Below, piece after piece: positions 25,662 through 34,044 of a DNA stretch of 64,000 nucleotides. Numbering within the stretch: position 1 is the first letter of the stretch; each line of letters begins with the position of its first letter. Both the position numbers and the translations under genes were made by a program. The stretch is from positions 1 through 64,000 of the forward strand of contig CAJUDY010000015.1 of NCBI GenBank assembly GCA_910584945.1. Reading direction: 5' to 3'. A model generated the notes under the pieces. That model was not told where the DNA came from and made no database searches. It saw nothing but the letters and a program-made list of their open reading frames with translations. The DNA is from an uncultured Lachnospiraceae bacterium (GTDB lineage: Bacteria; Bacillota; Clostridia; Lachnospirales; Lachnospiraceae).

Positions 25662-28363
25662 AGAAAAGTAAGAAGATTCTGGGATGCTGCATCCTGCTGT
25701 GGTTTTTTTGCCAGCAGGTGGTCTTGGGAAAGGTCTTTGACGAGTCCCAGGCGGTCTCCTATGAAGAATTTCAGGCTTCACATACGGTGGAAGACGCCAC
25801 GTTGTTCATCGGCACCTATCTGATTCATGTGCAGGCTCTGACCGATGAATTATATGAAAAAGCCCAGGAAAGCGCTTCGGATTCCAACCAGATGAATGTA
25901 TATTATAAATCAGAGCTGGCGTCCGGCGCCTGGATGGACATTACCGATGCAGGCGGACTTTCAGATCTCGCAGGACAGGGAACAGTGGTGGAGGAGAGTG
26001 AGCTCTCTCCGCTCTGGGTAACCTGCTACACCGGTTCCGACGGCATCACCAGGGACGCCAGAGACGATCATGTGATCGATATATTCAGCGAACCTTCTCC
26101 CTATGACCTTTACAGTCTGGCGGAACTGGAGCCCATCAAGATTCAGTACAGCAATGTGTTTTCGCCGGACAGTGAGGGAGTGGATCGTTATTACTATAAG
26201 AAGCTTCGGGATTTTTTCAGTCTGGATCTGCAGAACGAGATCACGCAGGAATGTGATCTGAAGCTTCTGGGTTTGCAGGGTTGTTATGAAAGCCTTCGTG
26301 CCTCCGGGAAAAATGAACTGGCCGAGATCGTCAGCAAACTGATGAGCAGGATCGATTCTGAAAGGAGAGCGGAGATCTTCTCCAGACTGTCCCAGGTGGA
26401 CGGCAACGAACTGAGCGTTCTGCAGGATATCTGTTCCGGGTCACAGTTTTACAAAAACAGTGAAGAGGAGGACGAGGAAAACGGGGATGAGGAAGAAGAG
26501 GAAGATGACGACGATTATGACGGCAAGCAGTTTGTGGAGAATTCCGCAGTCATAGACGCCATCGGCACGGCGATCCAGAATTGCCAGGAGAGCTATATCA
26601 GGTATGCCGGCAATGTGCTCACGGAAGGCGACACGGTTCTTAAAAACGCAGAGTACGAGAAAAGCATGGCGGCGGCAGAGCTGGCCCAGGGAGGTTATGG
26701 AAGCGGGATGGAAACGCTGCTTGTGGAGCTGACGCACCTGTATCACCTGGAGGAGGACGTGGTGGCGGACGCCGACGCGGAGCTTTCGCTGCTGGACAGC
26801 GAACTGCTAAGTCAGGCGGATCTGAAATACGCGCAGCTCCTGACCGAAGGAGCCGGAAGCGCTTATCAGACAGCGGCGGCGAACGGTTCCAGCCAGTCAG
26901 TAAAAAATCAGGTGCTGGAGGATCAGAAGGCGAAGACCGACGCGGCGAGACTGGAACTTCAGTATCTTTTGCAGGCGAAATCCAAACGGCAGCCTTCCGG
27001 GGAAGCGGCGGCTTTTCTTTATCAGAGGATCGAACATGCGGAAGCGCTCTACGGGCAGCTTAAGGAGGATGACTATCAGACGAAGGCAAGGGAGAGCATC
27101 GACGCGCATATCCTCTGGCTGAAAGAGCTGGCCCGCTCCGTTGAGGAGGAAGATGAGACTTCGGAATCCGATCTGCAGAGGCTGGAGAAAAAGAAGACTG
27201 GACTTTTGGAAGAACAGACCAAAGCCATGGATCAGAATGATCTGAGCACGGTAAAAAAATATGACGTCCTGATCGAGCAGGTGGACCGGGAGATTGAGGC
27301 CGAGGAGCAGAGGCTTCAGGCGATTCTCTCAAGCGCCTCCAGTTCCGCGGCGGAAAAGGCGCGGGCGGCAAATCAGACGGGCGGAAGCTCCGTATTGAGC
27401 AATATCAGCCAGATCAAAGACGCGGCTCTGCTGGAGATTGCCGAGGGAAACACGGAGAGTCAGGACAGTATTATAAATAAGCTTAACGCCTTGTCCGCCC
27501 TGGGAGCGGAGAGTGCCATCGCGGAGATCCGGGACAAGATGCGCGCCTCCGGCAATGACTTTCAGGAGGCGGAGAAGCAAGCGGAGCAGGCCATCCTGGA
27601 CAGCCGGGAAAGCAGCCTTTATGACCGGTACAGCGGTATGGGCGGCGCCGGAGGAGATGAAAACGGCGCCGGGACGCAGAGAGGAGATGAAAACGGCGCC
27701 GGGACGCAGACCGGAGGAGAGACCGGCGCCGGCACGGACGGCAGCGGGGCCGGGACGGCGGCAGATTCCGGCGCCGGCAGCGCCGGAGAGGAGAGTCAGG
27801 ATACGCAGGCTTCCGGCGAAGAAGAACCGGCGGCTTTGGTGGAGGACGCTTTTGGGACGTCTTTTGACGAACTGAATGACCGCCAAAAAGCAGCGGCGGT
27901 GGCGGTCCTTCACCATATGGGACAGTCCGGGAATCAGCGGGCGGCGCAGACGGCGAACACCTGGCTGAATACCTGTGTCCGGGAGGGAAACCGATACATA
28001 TTCCAGAAGCTTAAAAGAGAGGCGGAAGAATACCTTCCGCTGCCGCTTATCGCTTCCTGCACCGGACACCGCTACGTGTACAGTGACTCCAGAATGGAGG
28101 TGACGCTGTCGAAGAAGCTTTCGGTCTGCCGCTTCCAGGTGTATCGGGATGAGGTGCAGCTTTTGGACGGCGTGACGGAGAAGCTTTCCGGGGCTGTGAA
28201 GGTTCAGGGCGGCTGTCCCTATCTGTCGGAGGAGGACGCCCGGCAGTATTTTGACTGTGAAGCCGAGTACATCGATGAGACAGAGTACGGGATCTGTCTG
28301 GGACCGGAGGAGAGCCGCCTTGTAAAATCCATCGAAGAGACGATCCGGGAAGGGGGAAATTGA
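25658..28363 (+). CDS. Exported long helical protein with amine-oxidase-like C-terminal domain
   Basis: A 901-residue protein. The N-terminal signal (KKILGCCILLWFFCQQVVLG) is followed by a 200-residue domain with VDRYYYKKLRDFFSL, an acidic linker (EEEDDDDYDG) and about 330 residues of Ala/Glu/Lys-rich coiled coil. A Gly/Ala/Thr-rich low-complexity stretch (27640-27800) has near-perfect DENGAGTQ repeats. The C-terminal 120 residues resemble copper-amine-oxidase N-terminal-type stalk domains (CTGHRYVYSDSRMEVTLSKK; GCPYLSEEDARQYFDCEAEY). It is probably an extracytoplasmic partner of the TolC-like and MORN proteins. The stop is one base before the Pvc16-like gene, tying the envelope block to the particle genes. 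Confidence 0.6.
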   Translation: MKKSKKILGCCILLWFFCQQVVLGKVFDESQAVSYEEFQASHTVEDATLFIGTYLIHVQALTDELYEKAQESASDSNQMNVYYKSELASGAWMDITDAGGLSDLAGQGTVVEESELSPLWVTCYTGSDGITRDARDDHVIDIFSEPSPYDLYSLAELEPIKIQYSNVFSPDSEGVDRYYYKKLRDFFSLDLQNEITQECDLKLLGLQGCYESLRASGKNELAEIVSKLMSRIDSERRAEIFSRLSQVDGNELSVLQDICSGSQFYKNSEEEDEENGDEEEEEDDDDYDGKQFVENSAVIDAIGTAIQNCQESYIRYAGNVLTEGDTVLKNAEYEKSMAAAELAQGGYGSGMETLLVELTHLYHLEEDVVADADAELSLLDSELLSQADLKYAQLLTEGAGSAYQTAAANGSSQSVKNQVLEDQKAKTDAARLELQYLLQAKSKRQPSGEAAAFLYQRIEHAEALYGQLKEDDYQTKARESIDAHILWLKELARSVEEEDETSESDLQRLEKKKTGLLEEQTKAMDQNDLSTVKKYDVLIEQVDREIEAEEQRLQAILSSASSSAAEKARAANQTGGSSVLSNISQIKDAALLEIAEGNTESQDSIINKLNALSALGAESAIAEIRDKMRASGNDFQEAEKQAEQAILDSRESSLYDRYSGMGGAGGDENGAGTQRGDENGAGTQTGGETGAGTDGSGAGTAADSGAGSAGEESQDTQASGEEEPAALVEDAFGTSFDELNDRQKAAAVAVLHHMGQSGNQRAAQTANTWLNTCVREGNRYIFQKLKREAEEYLPLPLIASCTGHRYVYSDSRMEVTLSKKLSVCRFQVYRDEVQLLDGVTEKLSGAVKVQGGCPYLSEEDARQYFDCEAEYIDETEYGICLGPEESRLVKSIEETIREGGN

Positions 28364-28364
28364 T

Positions 28365-28961
28365 ATGGCAGATTATCCGATTATTGCAGACGTCAGTTCC
28401 TACATCGTCCGGATTCTTCGTCAGAAGATGTGTCCGGAGCCCATCCCGTCTCCCAATAATATAGAGATCTCTTCCCCGGCGGATCAGGATGTGGATTATA
28501 TCCTGGGACTGTATTTGTACGATATCCGGGAAGAGAGCGATGTGACCCAACAGCCTTTTATTCAGAAGGGCAGGGTACAGCTGCAAAGACCGCCAAGACC
28601 ATATGGTCTGTACTATATGGTATTTATCAACGGCTCCTCCCAGATGGGATTAAAGGCGCCGGATATACAGAAGATCATCGGAAGAGTGGCCCAGATTGTC
28701 AACGACAACAGCTCGGTTCTGCCCAATCAGCTGCAGTCCTGGCTGGACACTCAGGAACCTCCCATTGTACTGTCTCAGGCGAAGATAAGTTTGGAGGAGA
28801 AGGTTCGGGTGTGGCAGGCAATCAACAAGCCCTACCAGATCAGTCTGTTTTATAAGGCGGCGCCTGTATTTTTGTCCAGCGAAGTGGTGATCAACACTCC
28901 TCGTGTGGTGGACGCCAGTTTTGGACTGTATCTTACAGGAGAGGAAGGAGGGGATGGGTAG
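28365..28961 (+). CDS. DUF4255/Pvc16-type tube-cap (terminator) protein
   Basis: A 198-residue protein with the DUF4255 pattern: MADYPIIADVSSYIVRILRQ at the start, SPADQDVDYILGLYLYDIRE in the middle and PRPYGLYYMVFINGSS, ending with an acidic tail. In Afp/PVC particles the Pvc16/Afp16 family caps the growing tube and sheath at the distal end. Unlike Pvc loci, where this gene lies at the far end, here it opens the structural block. The start one base after the previous stop indicates coupling. I am confident of the family and infer the role from it. Confidence 0.85.
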   Translation: MADYPIIADVSSYIVRILRQKMCPEPIPSPNNIEISSPADQDVDYILGLYLYDIREESDVTQQPFIQKGRVQLQRPPRPYGLYYMVFINGSSQMGLKAPDIQKIIGRVAQIVNDNSSVLPNQLQSWLDTQEPPIVLSQAKISLEEKVRVWQAINKPYQISLFYKAAPVFLSSEVVINTPRVVDASFGLYLTGEEGGDG

Positions 28962-28964
28962 CAG

Positions 28965-29702
28965 ATGAATGCATCTGTGATTCGTTTCCGGCTGGATCTG
29001 CTGGTCCGGCTGATCGATACGACTACCGGCGGGTCCGTGGAAGAGAGGAACGTCCGTTTTTTCAGAGATGGGAAAGTGGTCCGCCCCGCCACGAGGGGAG
29101 GCGGCAGCTATGTGTTTTTGAATTGCGGACGGGAGGACTTCGAGCTGGAAATCCGGGCGTATGGATATGATCCATTCCAGATGTCTGTACAATATGAGGC
29201 GCTGGAGGATGCGATGCCCGTCATGGAAGCGTTTCTGATTCCGTCCGAGAGCGGGTCAGGGGGGCGTCCGGTACTTGGCCTTTCCGGCCGTCTTTTGGGT
29301 ATTCAGTCTATACAGGCGGTAAACGTAAATGCGACCTGCTGCTGTATCAGCGAGTTTGACGAGCGAAGGCGGATCATGAAACTGTTCGGTGTACACCGGT
29401 CGGGAATGGATGGCATCTATTACGGTCTGCTGCATCCGGACAGGCAGGATTACGAGCCTTTTGCGATCCAGAAGGTGATCGGGAAAGACTCGGTGAAGAT
29501 CGACCATCCGCTGAAGGAACCCTTCTCCGTGAACGCGCCCATTTCCAGGATTATCTTTGGAAGTGTGACAGACAGGGGAGATTACTGTATCCGGGTCCGG
29601 GATGACAGAACGCGTCTCTTTTATCTGGTCCGGTATGTGGTGGAGGATGAGGCGAGATTTCGGATGGTGGACTTTCATCATCCGGAATCTGGGCTTTTGT
29701 GA
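28965..29702 (+). CDS. CIS-associated hypothetical protein, 245 aa
   Basis: Starts 3 bases after the Pvc16-like stop. Residues 10-90 look like a small carboxypeptidase-regulatory/Ig-type domain (LLVRLIDTTTGGSVEERNVR, then CGREDFELEIRAYGYDPFQM). Residues 120-245 contain two beta-rich halves with NVNATCCCISEFDERRRIMK and ISRIIFGSVTDRGDYCIRVR. No export signal is present. I do not recognise a named family. Its position between the cap and the PAAR-like genes suggests a structural or spike-tip accessory protein. Confidence 0.55.
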   Translation: MNASVIRFRLDLLVRLIDTTTGGSVEERNVRFFRDGKVVRPATRGGGSYVFLNCGREDFELEIRAYGYDPFQMSVQYEALEDAMPVMEAFLIPSESGSGGRPVLGLSGRLLGIQSIQAVNVNATCCCISEFDERRRIMKLFGVHRSGMDGIYYGLLHPDRQDYEPFAIQKVIGKDSVKIDHPLKEPFSVNAPISRIIFGSVTDRGDYCIRVRDDRTRLFYLVRYVVEDEARFRMVDFHHPESGLL

Positions 29703-29713
29703 GGTGAGAAACG

Positions 29714-30103
29714 ATGGCAGAACTTGTAGTGACCGGGGCGTCGGCGGTGTGTTCTTTTGGAACTGCGCCGGGGACCATAAGCGCGACTTCCCAGGCGGCC
29801 TGCCTGGCAGAGGGAAAACCGGTGGCGACGATTCAGGATGCCCAGCCGGCCAATATTACCCCTTTTGGGATGTGCACCTCGCTTTTGAATCCCCAGGTGG
29901 CGGCAGCTACAGCGGCGGCTATGGGCGTGCTCACCCCTCAGCCCTGCATGCTGGTTCCCGCAGGTACCTGGACGCCCATGAAGCCGGGGGTGCTCCTCGG
30001 CGGTCAGCCGTGTCTCACCCGGGACAGCACCCTTTTGTGCAGCAACGGAGGAGGGATGATCAGCATCACCGCTCCAGGCCAGATGAAGGCCGTAACATCA
30101 TAA
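29714..30103 (+). CDS. DUF4280 PAAR-like spike-tip protein
   Basis: A 129-residue protein with the DUF4280 layout: VVTGASAVCSFGTAPGTIS at the start, INITPFGMC-like spacing (ANITPFGMCTSLLNPQV), PCMLVPAGTWTPMKPGVLLG and a C-terminal LTRDSTLLCSNGGGMISI. Cysteines recur at family positions. PAAR-like proteins sharpen the tip of the spike and can carry or recruit effectors. A GAGGTGAGAAACG site precedes the ATG. Confidence 0.88.
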   Translation: MAELVVTGASAVCSFGTAPGTISATSQAACLAEGKPVATIQDAQPANITPFGMCTSLLNPQVAAATAAAMGVLTPQPCMLVPAGTWTPMKPGVLLGGQPCLTRDSTLLCSNGGGMISITAPGQMKAVTS

Positions 30104-30114
30104 AGAAACCCAAA

Positions 30115-30150
30115 AACAGCATCGGGAAGATGCGGAACTTAAATAAGGAG
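30115..30150 (+). repeat. Intergenic hairpin, copy B, before the sheath gene
   Basis: GCATC (30119-30123), loop GGGAA, GATGC (30129-30133), then GGAACTTAAATAAGGAG. It matches copy A at 22337-22357 in both the hairpin and its flanks. A weaker look-alike without the stem is at 54430-54470. Confidence 0.5.
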
Positions 30151-30157
30151 AACAAGA

Positions 30158-31864
30158 ATGGCAGAATATTTTACCCCCGGGGTATACGTGGAGGAATATG
30201 ATAATTCTCCCCGGAGCATCGAAGGCGTCGGTACCAGCACCGCCGGTTTTATCGGCTTTGCGGAGAAGGGACCGGCTGTGGGAGCCCCGTCTCTGGTGAC
30301 CAGTTTCAAGAGCTTTACCAGACAGTTCGGCGGATTTTTAAGTCAGTTTACTTACGGAGAATACCGGTATCTGGCCAACAGCGTAGAGCAGTTTTTCATC
30401 AACGGCGGAACCAGATGCTATGTGTCCCGCGTGATCGCGCCGGACGCGAAGGCGGCGAAAAAGGAGCTGGGAATCCTCTCCATCGAGGCGGCAAGCGAAG
30501 GAAAATGGGGCAACCGGATTCAAATCTCCATGGATACGGTGACCAAACGGAAGATGCAGCTCATCGCTCAGTCGGGCAGCGGCTACATCGCCAAAACCGT
30601 GGAAGGCTTCCGGGAGGGGGATCTGGTGGCGGTCGGCGGCGAGTACAACCGCATTGCCACGATCTACGACAACAGCGTCACCTTTGAAAATCCATTTGAG
30701 AAAGAAGTTGTAGATACCGGCATCATCCCCAAGACGGTGCTCTATCTGGTGACGGTGGACGTGAGCATCCGCTACAATGACGAGGTAGAAAATTACACGG
30801 AGTTAAGCTTCAATCAGTCCTCCCCGAACTATATCGGTTCCCGGCTGTCGGGCAGCGAACTGGTAAAAGTGACCGTTGGCCAGACCGGACAGATCGGCAA
30901 TCCGGTGGAGGAAGTGTTCGGAGCAGGCAATCCGGGCGGCATCCTGAATCTGGAAGGCGGCTTTGACGGAACCATGAGCAAGGTGACGCCTGCGACCTTT
31001 ATCGGTGTGGATGAAGGTCCTGGAAAACGTACGGGAATTCAGTCCTTCCTGGAGAACAGCACGGTCAGCATGATGGCGATTCCTGGCATCACCGATCCGG
31101 AGGTGATCGTATCTCTGGTGGCGCACTGTGAGAGTCTTAAGAGCCGGATCGCGGTCTTCGACATGCCGGGAGATCTGTACAAGACGAAGGACCTGATCGA
31201 ATACCGCAATATCATCGATTCCAGCTACGGCGCCATGTACCATCCCTGGATTCAGGTCTTTGACCGTTCTTCCAACAAGAGTGATTACATACCGCCTTCG
31301 GGAGCAGTGCTTGGAGTATACTCCAGGACGGATATCAACCGGGGAGTGCACAAGGCGCCCGCCAATGAGATCGTGTTCTGTACCGGCCTGAAGGTGAATT
31401 ATACCAGGGCGGAGCAGGATGTGCTGAATCCAGAGGGCGTGAATCTGATCCGGGCGATTCCCGGGCAGGGAATCCGCGTGTGGGGCGCGAGGACGGCCAG
31501 CAGCAACAGCGCGTTCAAGTATGTCAATGTCAGAAGGCTCTTTATCTATGTGGAGGAGAGCATCAAAGCAAACACCAACTGGGTGGTATTCGAGCCCAAC
31601 GATACGGCGCTCTGGCAGAGAGTCAGCCTGACCATTTCTTCCTTCCTGGACAGCATGTGGAGAACCGGTATGCTGGCAGGTTCCACGCCGGGAGAGGGTT
31701 ATTTTGTGGAGATCGGGCCTTCCACCATGACCAGAGACGACATCATGAACGGCAGACTGATCTGCAACATCGGTATCGCGCCGTCGAGACCGGCGGAGTT
31801 TGTGATCTTCCGGGTGACCCAGCATACGGCAGAGTCCGGCGGGGGCGAGGCAGAAGAGAGTTAA
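30158..31864 (+). CDS. CIS/phage tail sheath protein
   Basis: A 568-residue protein with the canonical start AEYFTPGVYVEEYDNSPRSI followed by EGVGTSTAGFIGFAEKGP, which supplies the N-terminal linker strand. The C-terminal domain contains VNVRRLFIYVEESIKANTNW and VVFEPNDTALWQRV and ends with an FVIFRV strand. These arms knit the contractile helix. Only one sheath gene is visible, while Afp/PVC have three, so this is a single-sheath CIS. A 139-bp gap to the tube gene is the longest inside the particle block and may hold a separate promoter. Confidence 0.95.
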   Translation: MAEYFTPGVYVEEYDNSPRSIEGVGTSTAGFIGFAEKGPAVGAPSLVTSFKSFTRQFGGFLSQFTYGEYRYLANSVEQFFINGGTRCYVSRVIAPDAKAAKKELGILSIEAASEGKWGNRIQISMDTVTKRKMQLIAQSGSGYIAKTVEGFREGDLVAVGGEYNRIATIYDNSVTFENPFEKEVVDTGIIPKTVLYLVTVDVSIRYNDEVENYTELSFNQSSPNYIGSRLSGSELVKVTVGQTGQIGNPVEEVFGAGNPGGILNLEGGFDGTMSKVTPATFIGVDEGPGKRTGIQSFLENSTVSMMAIPGITDPEVIVSLVAHCESLKSRIAVFDMPGDLYKTKDLIEYRNIIDSSYGAMYHPWIQVFDRSSNKSDYIPPSGAVLGVYSRTDINRGVHKAPANEIVFCTGLKVNYTRAEQDVLNPEGVNLIRAIPGQGIRVWGARTASSNSAFKYVNVRRLFIYVEESIKANTNWVVFEPNDTALWQRVSLTISSFLDSMWRTGMLAGSTPGEGYFVEIGPSTMTRDDIMNGRLICNIGIAPSRPAEFVIFRVTQHTAESGGGEAEES

Positions 31865-32003
31865 GGTTACTTTCCAGAGGCGGGAAAGATGGGCAGGAAA
31901 ATCTGCATAGGCCGGGCTGAGACGGATCAGCGGCGGAAAAATAACGACAGATAATTTGATAGTCATAATTGATAAAAGAATTGAATGAAGGAGAAATGAA
32001 AGA

Positions 32004-32498
32004 ATGGCGACGTATGAGAACAGTAAGGGGCTTGCCTATCCTTTGACAAAGATGAACTTCCTGGTGACGGTGGACGGGGTGTCAGGGACGGCGGCGTTCA
32101 GTGAGGTGACGGGCGTGGAGGCGACAGTGGATGTGATCGAATTCCGCCAGGGCAACGCCAACAGTCTGGCTCCGGTGAAGATCCCGGGACTGGTGAAGCA
32201 CGGCAATGTGACGCTGAAGATGGGATATACCCTGGACAGCGCGTTTAAAACCTGGGTGCAGGAGTGCGTCAGCGAGGTCAGAGGGGAGATCCCCCGCAAC
32301 AATGTGCAGATCGAGATGATCGACATCAACGGAGGAGCGCCTCAGGCGCTGGCGACGGCGATCACGGGTACCAGAGTCTGGGTGCTGACCAATGCGTGGG
32401 TGACCAAGTACAATGCGCCGGATCTGGATGCGAAGACCAGCGACGTGGCGATTGAGAGTGTGGAGATTGCGTATGAGGAGCTGGTGATTCCGAACTAG
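32004..32498 (+). CDS. CIS inner tube protein (gp19/Hcp-like)
   Basis: A 164-residue protein. Hallmarks are FLVTVDGVSGTAAFSEVTGV, EATVDVIEFRQGN and IPGLVKHGNVTLKMGY, followed by the helix and ALATAITGTRVWVLTNAWVT, as in Pvc1/Afp1 and T4 gp19 tube proteins. It stacks as hexameric rings through which cargo passes. A strong AAGGAGAAATG site and a following stem-loop suggest high expression. Confidence 0.95.
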   Translation: MATYENSKGLAYPLTKMNFLVTVDGVSGTAAFSEVTGVEATVDVIEFRQGNANSLAPVKIPGLVKHGNVTLKMGYTLDSAFKTWVQECVSEVRGEIPRNNVQIEMIDINGGAPQALATAITGTRVWVLTNAWVTKYNAPDLDAKTSDVAIESVEIAYEELVIPN

Positions 32499-32519
32499 CG
32501 TACTGGAAGAGAGACAGCC

Positions 32520-32553
32520 GGTCCGGATGCCCGTGGCTACGGGCGTCCGGACC
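32520..32553 (+). promoter_or_regulatory. Strong stem-loop after the tube gene
   Basis: A 15-bp stem, GGTCCGGATGCCCGT (32520-32534) with ACGGGCGTCCGGACC (32539-32553), has one G-U pair and a 4-nt loop. No T-run follows, so it is more likely an mRNA stabiliser or processing signal than a terminator. That would help make more tube protein than the downstream low-copy products. Confidence 0.65.
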
Positions 32554-32578
32554 GTAAGAAATGGTAAGGAGGCCAAAG

Positions 32579-32941
32579 ATGGAGACCGTATATGATTTTA
32601 CGCTGCCAAGAGGATATCTGGACAGCGCCGGAGAGGTTCACCGAAGAGGAAAGATGCGGCTGGCGACGGCAGGGGATGAGATCAGTGCTACCAGGGACCC
32701 GCGGGTGCTCAGCAATCCTTCCTATTTGACAATTGTGGTGCTTGGGAAGGTGGTCACGGAGCTGGAGGGCGTGGAGATGGTGACGGCGAATCTGATCGAG
32801 AAGCTGTTCACGGCGGATCTGGCGTTTCTGCAGGATATGTATCAGCGGATCAATGACATCGAGCCGCCGATGATGGAGACCGTCTGTCCCGACTGCGGGA
32901 AGGTGTACAAGGTGCCGCTAAATTTTACAACAGGGGGATAA
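32579..32941 (+). CDS. Tail-assembly-chaperone-like protein (frame-0 product)
   Basis: The start is chosen at 32579 because TAAGGAGG lies 7-8 bases upstream. The product is 120 residues: beta-rich at the start (VYDFTLPRGYLDSAGEVHRR), helical in the middle (EMVTANLIEKLFTADLAFLQ) and ending in a zinc-ribbon half CPDCGKVYKVPLNF. Size and place, between tube and second tube-like gene, match the small assembly chaperones of contractile tails. Near its end the slippery sequence AAATTTT sits in the exact X XXY YYZ phase, giving access to the next frame. The zinc half may pair in a dimer. Confidence 0.7.
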   Translation: METVYDFTLPRGYLDSAGEVHRRGKMRLATAGDEISATRDPRVLSNPSYLTIVVLGKVVTELEGVEMVTANLIEKLFTADLAFLQDMYQRINDIEPPMMETVCPDCGKVYKVPLNFTTGG

Positions 32942-33141
32942 AGCTGTATCCGGAGGAAGAGCTTTACCGGGAGATGGCGTTTATCTCGTATTATTTTCAC
33001 TGGAGCAGCGAGGAGGTCCAAAGGCTGGACCACAAGGTCCGAAGGAGATGGTGCAGTGAGATCTCGAAGATTAATCAGAGTCTGTCCCCCGAAAAGAAGT
33101 CCAGAGAAAAGAGCATTCTTGACATGAAAGCAACGCGTTAG
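32920..33141 (+). CDS. -1 frame extension of the chaperone gene (DUF6760-like)
   Basis: After a -1 slip at AAATTTT (32920-32926) the frame reads YNRGIKLYPEEELYREMAF, then ISYYFHWSSEEVQRLDHKVR and RRWCSEI, stopping at 33139-33141: 71 residues. The block FIxYYFHW..EE...L.H..RRRW is that of the small Pvc6-type proteins. There is no ATG or ribosome site for it until an internal ATG at 32974, which lies inside the conserved block. A fusion of about 187 residues with the upstream protein is therefore likely, as in the phage G/GT chaperone pairs. Independent initiation at CTG 32944 is the alternative. Confidence 0.65.
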   Translation, partial: KFYNRGIKLYPEEELYREMAFISYYFHWSSEEVQRLDHKVRRRWCSEISKINQSLSPEKKSREKSILDMKATR

Positions 33142-33160
33142 ACAGGAGAGGTTATAGGAT

Positions 33161-34012
33161 ATGGCAGTCGTGCAGGCAAATTCCGGTAATATTCTGGTCC
33201 GGAACTACGGGAACAATCCGGCGGTAAATTTTAACTTTATGCTCCGGGTGGAAGGAGTCTTTGATCTGCCTTGCAGATCCGTACATGTATTTCAGAAGGA
33301 AAACGAGTACGAGCTGATTCAGGAGGGCGGACTGAACGATTACGTCCACATGCGCCGGAAGCCGATCTCCAAGCCTTTTACCTTTCAGGTGGAACGGTAT
33401 GTGGGGACGGATATTTTGGACCCGCTGGCCAACGGGACGGATCTGACGCTGCCGGTGATCCTGATGGTGAATCGTTATCGGATCTATGGGGATTTTCTCC
33501 CGATCCGCATGTATGTCTTTACCGGGTGTACGGTGATGTCAAAGGAATACGGGGAGCTGAACGCCGAGAAGGGCGGTCTTCTGGTGGAGACGACGACCAT
33601 TGCTTACCGGGAACTGGTATGTGTGGATGATGTGGCGGGGAGCTTTTTGATGGAAGAACCCTGGAAATTCGAAGGCGTCAGCAAGAGCGGAAGCGGGAAT
33701 CAGTCCGCGAACCGTTCCAGGGAAGAGGAATCCGCCGCGCAGATGGAAGCGCGGGCGAAGAAGTGGATCTTCGCGGGGGGCGACAGCGACTTAAAATATC
33801 AGAGGGTGGGCGGCGGAGATTCGCCCGAAGAACCGAATGCCCAGCCGGATTTCCGCGGAGTAGGCGGCAGCGCCACCGACAGCGTTTACGCACAGAAAGA
33901 ACTTCGGAAAGCGCAGATGGAACAGCGGGCCCAGAGATGGCCGCCCAAACGAAGCGCGGTGGATACGGCGAATTTCCTTGTCGGCCGCGGGAATCATACA
34001 GAAGACTTATAG
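33161..34012 (+). CDS. Second tube-like (tube initiator, Pvc5/Afp5-like) protein with disordered tail
   Basis: A 283-residue protein. Residues 15-165 have the gp19 fold pattern: NFNFMLRVEGVFDLPCRSVH, LNDYVHMRRKPISKPFTFQV and VYGEL-like region YGELNAEKGGLLVETTTIAY. Such second tube proteins join baseplate hub to main tube. Residues 180-283 are low complexity and charged, with two copies of a helical motif, AQMEARAKKW (194-202) and AQMEQRAQRW (252-260). These may be docking sites for a partner such as the helical protein encoded next. A good AGGAGAGG site lies upstream. Confidence 0.8.
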   Translation: MAVVQANSGNILVRNYGNNPAVNFNFMLRVEGVFDLPCRSVHVFQKENEYELIQEGGLNDYVHMRRKPISKPFTFQVERYVGTDILDPLANGTDLTLPVILMVNRYRIYGDFLPIRMYVFTGCTVMSKEYGELNAEKGGLLVETTTIAYRELVCVDDVAGSFLMEEPWKFEGVSKSGSGNQSANRSREEESAAQMEARAKKWIFAGGDSDLKYQRVGGGDSPEEPNAQPDFRGVGGSATDSVYAQKELRKAQMEQRAQRWPPKRSAVDTANFLVGRGNHTEDL

Positions 34013-34044
34013 AATTTACATGAAGAAGGGAGGACCGGTCAAAG

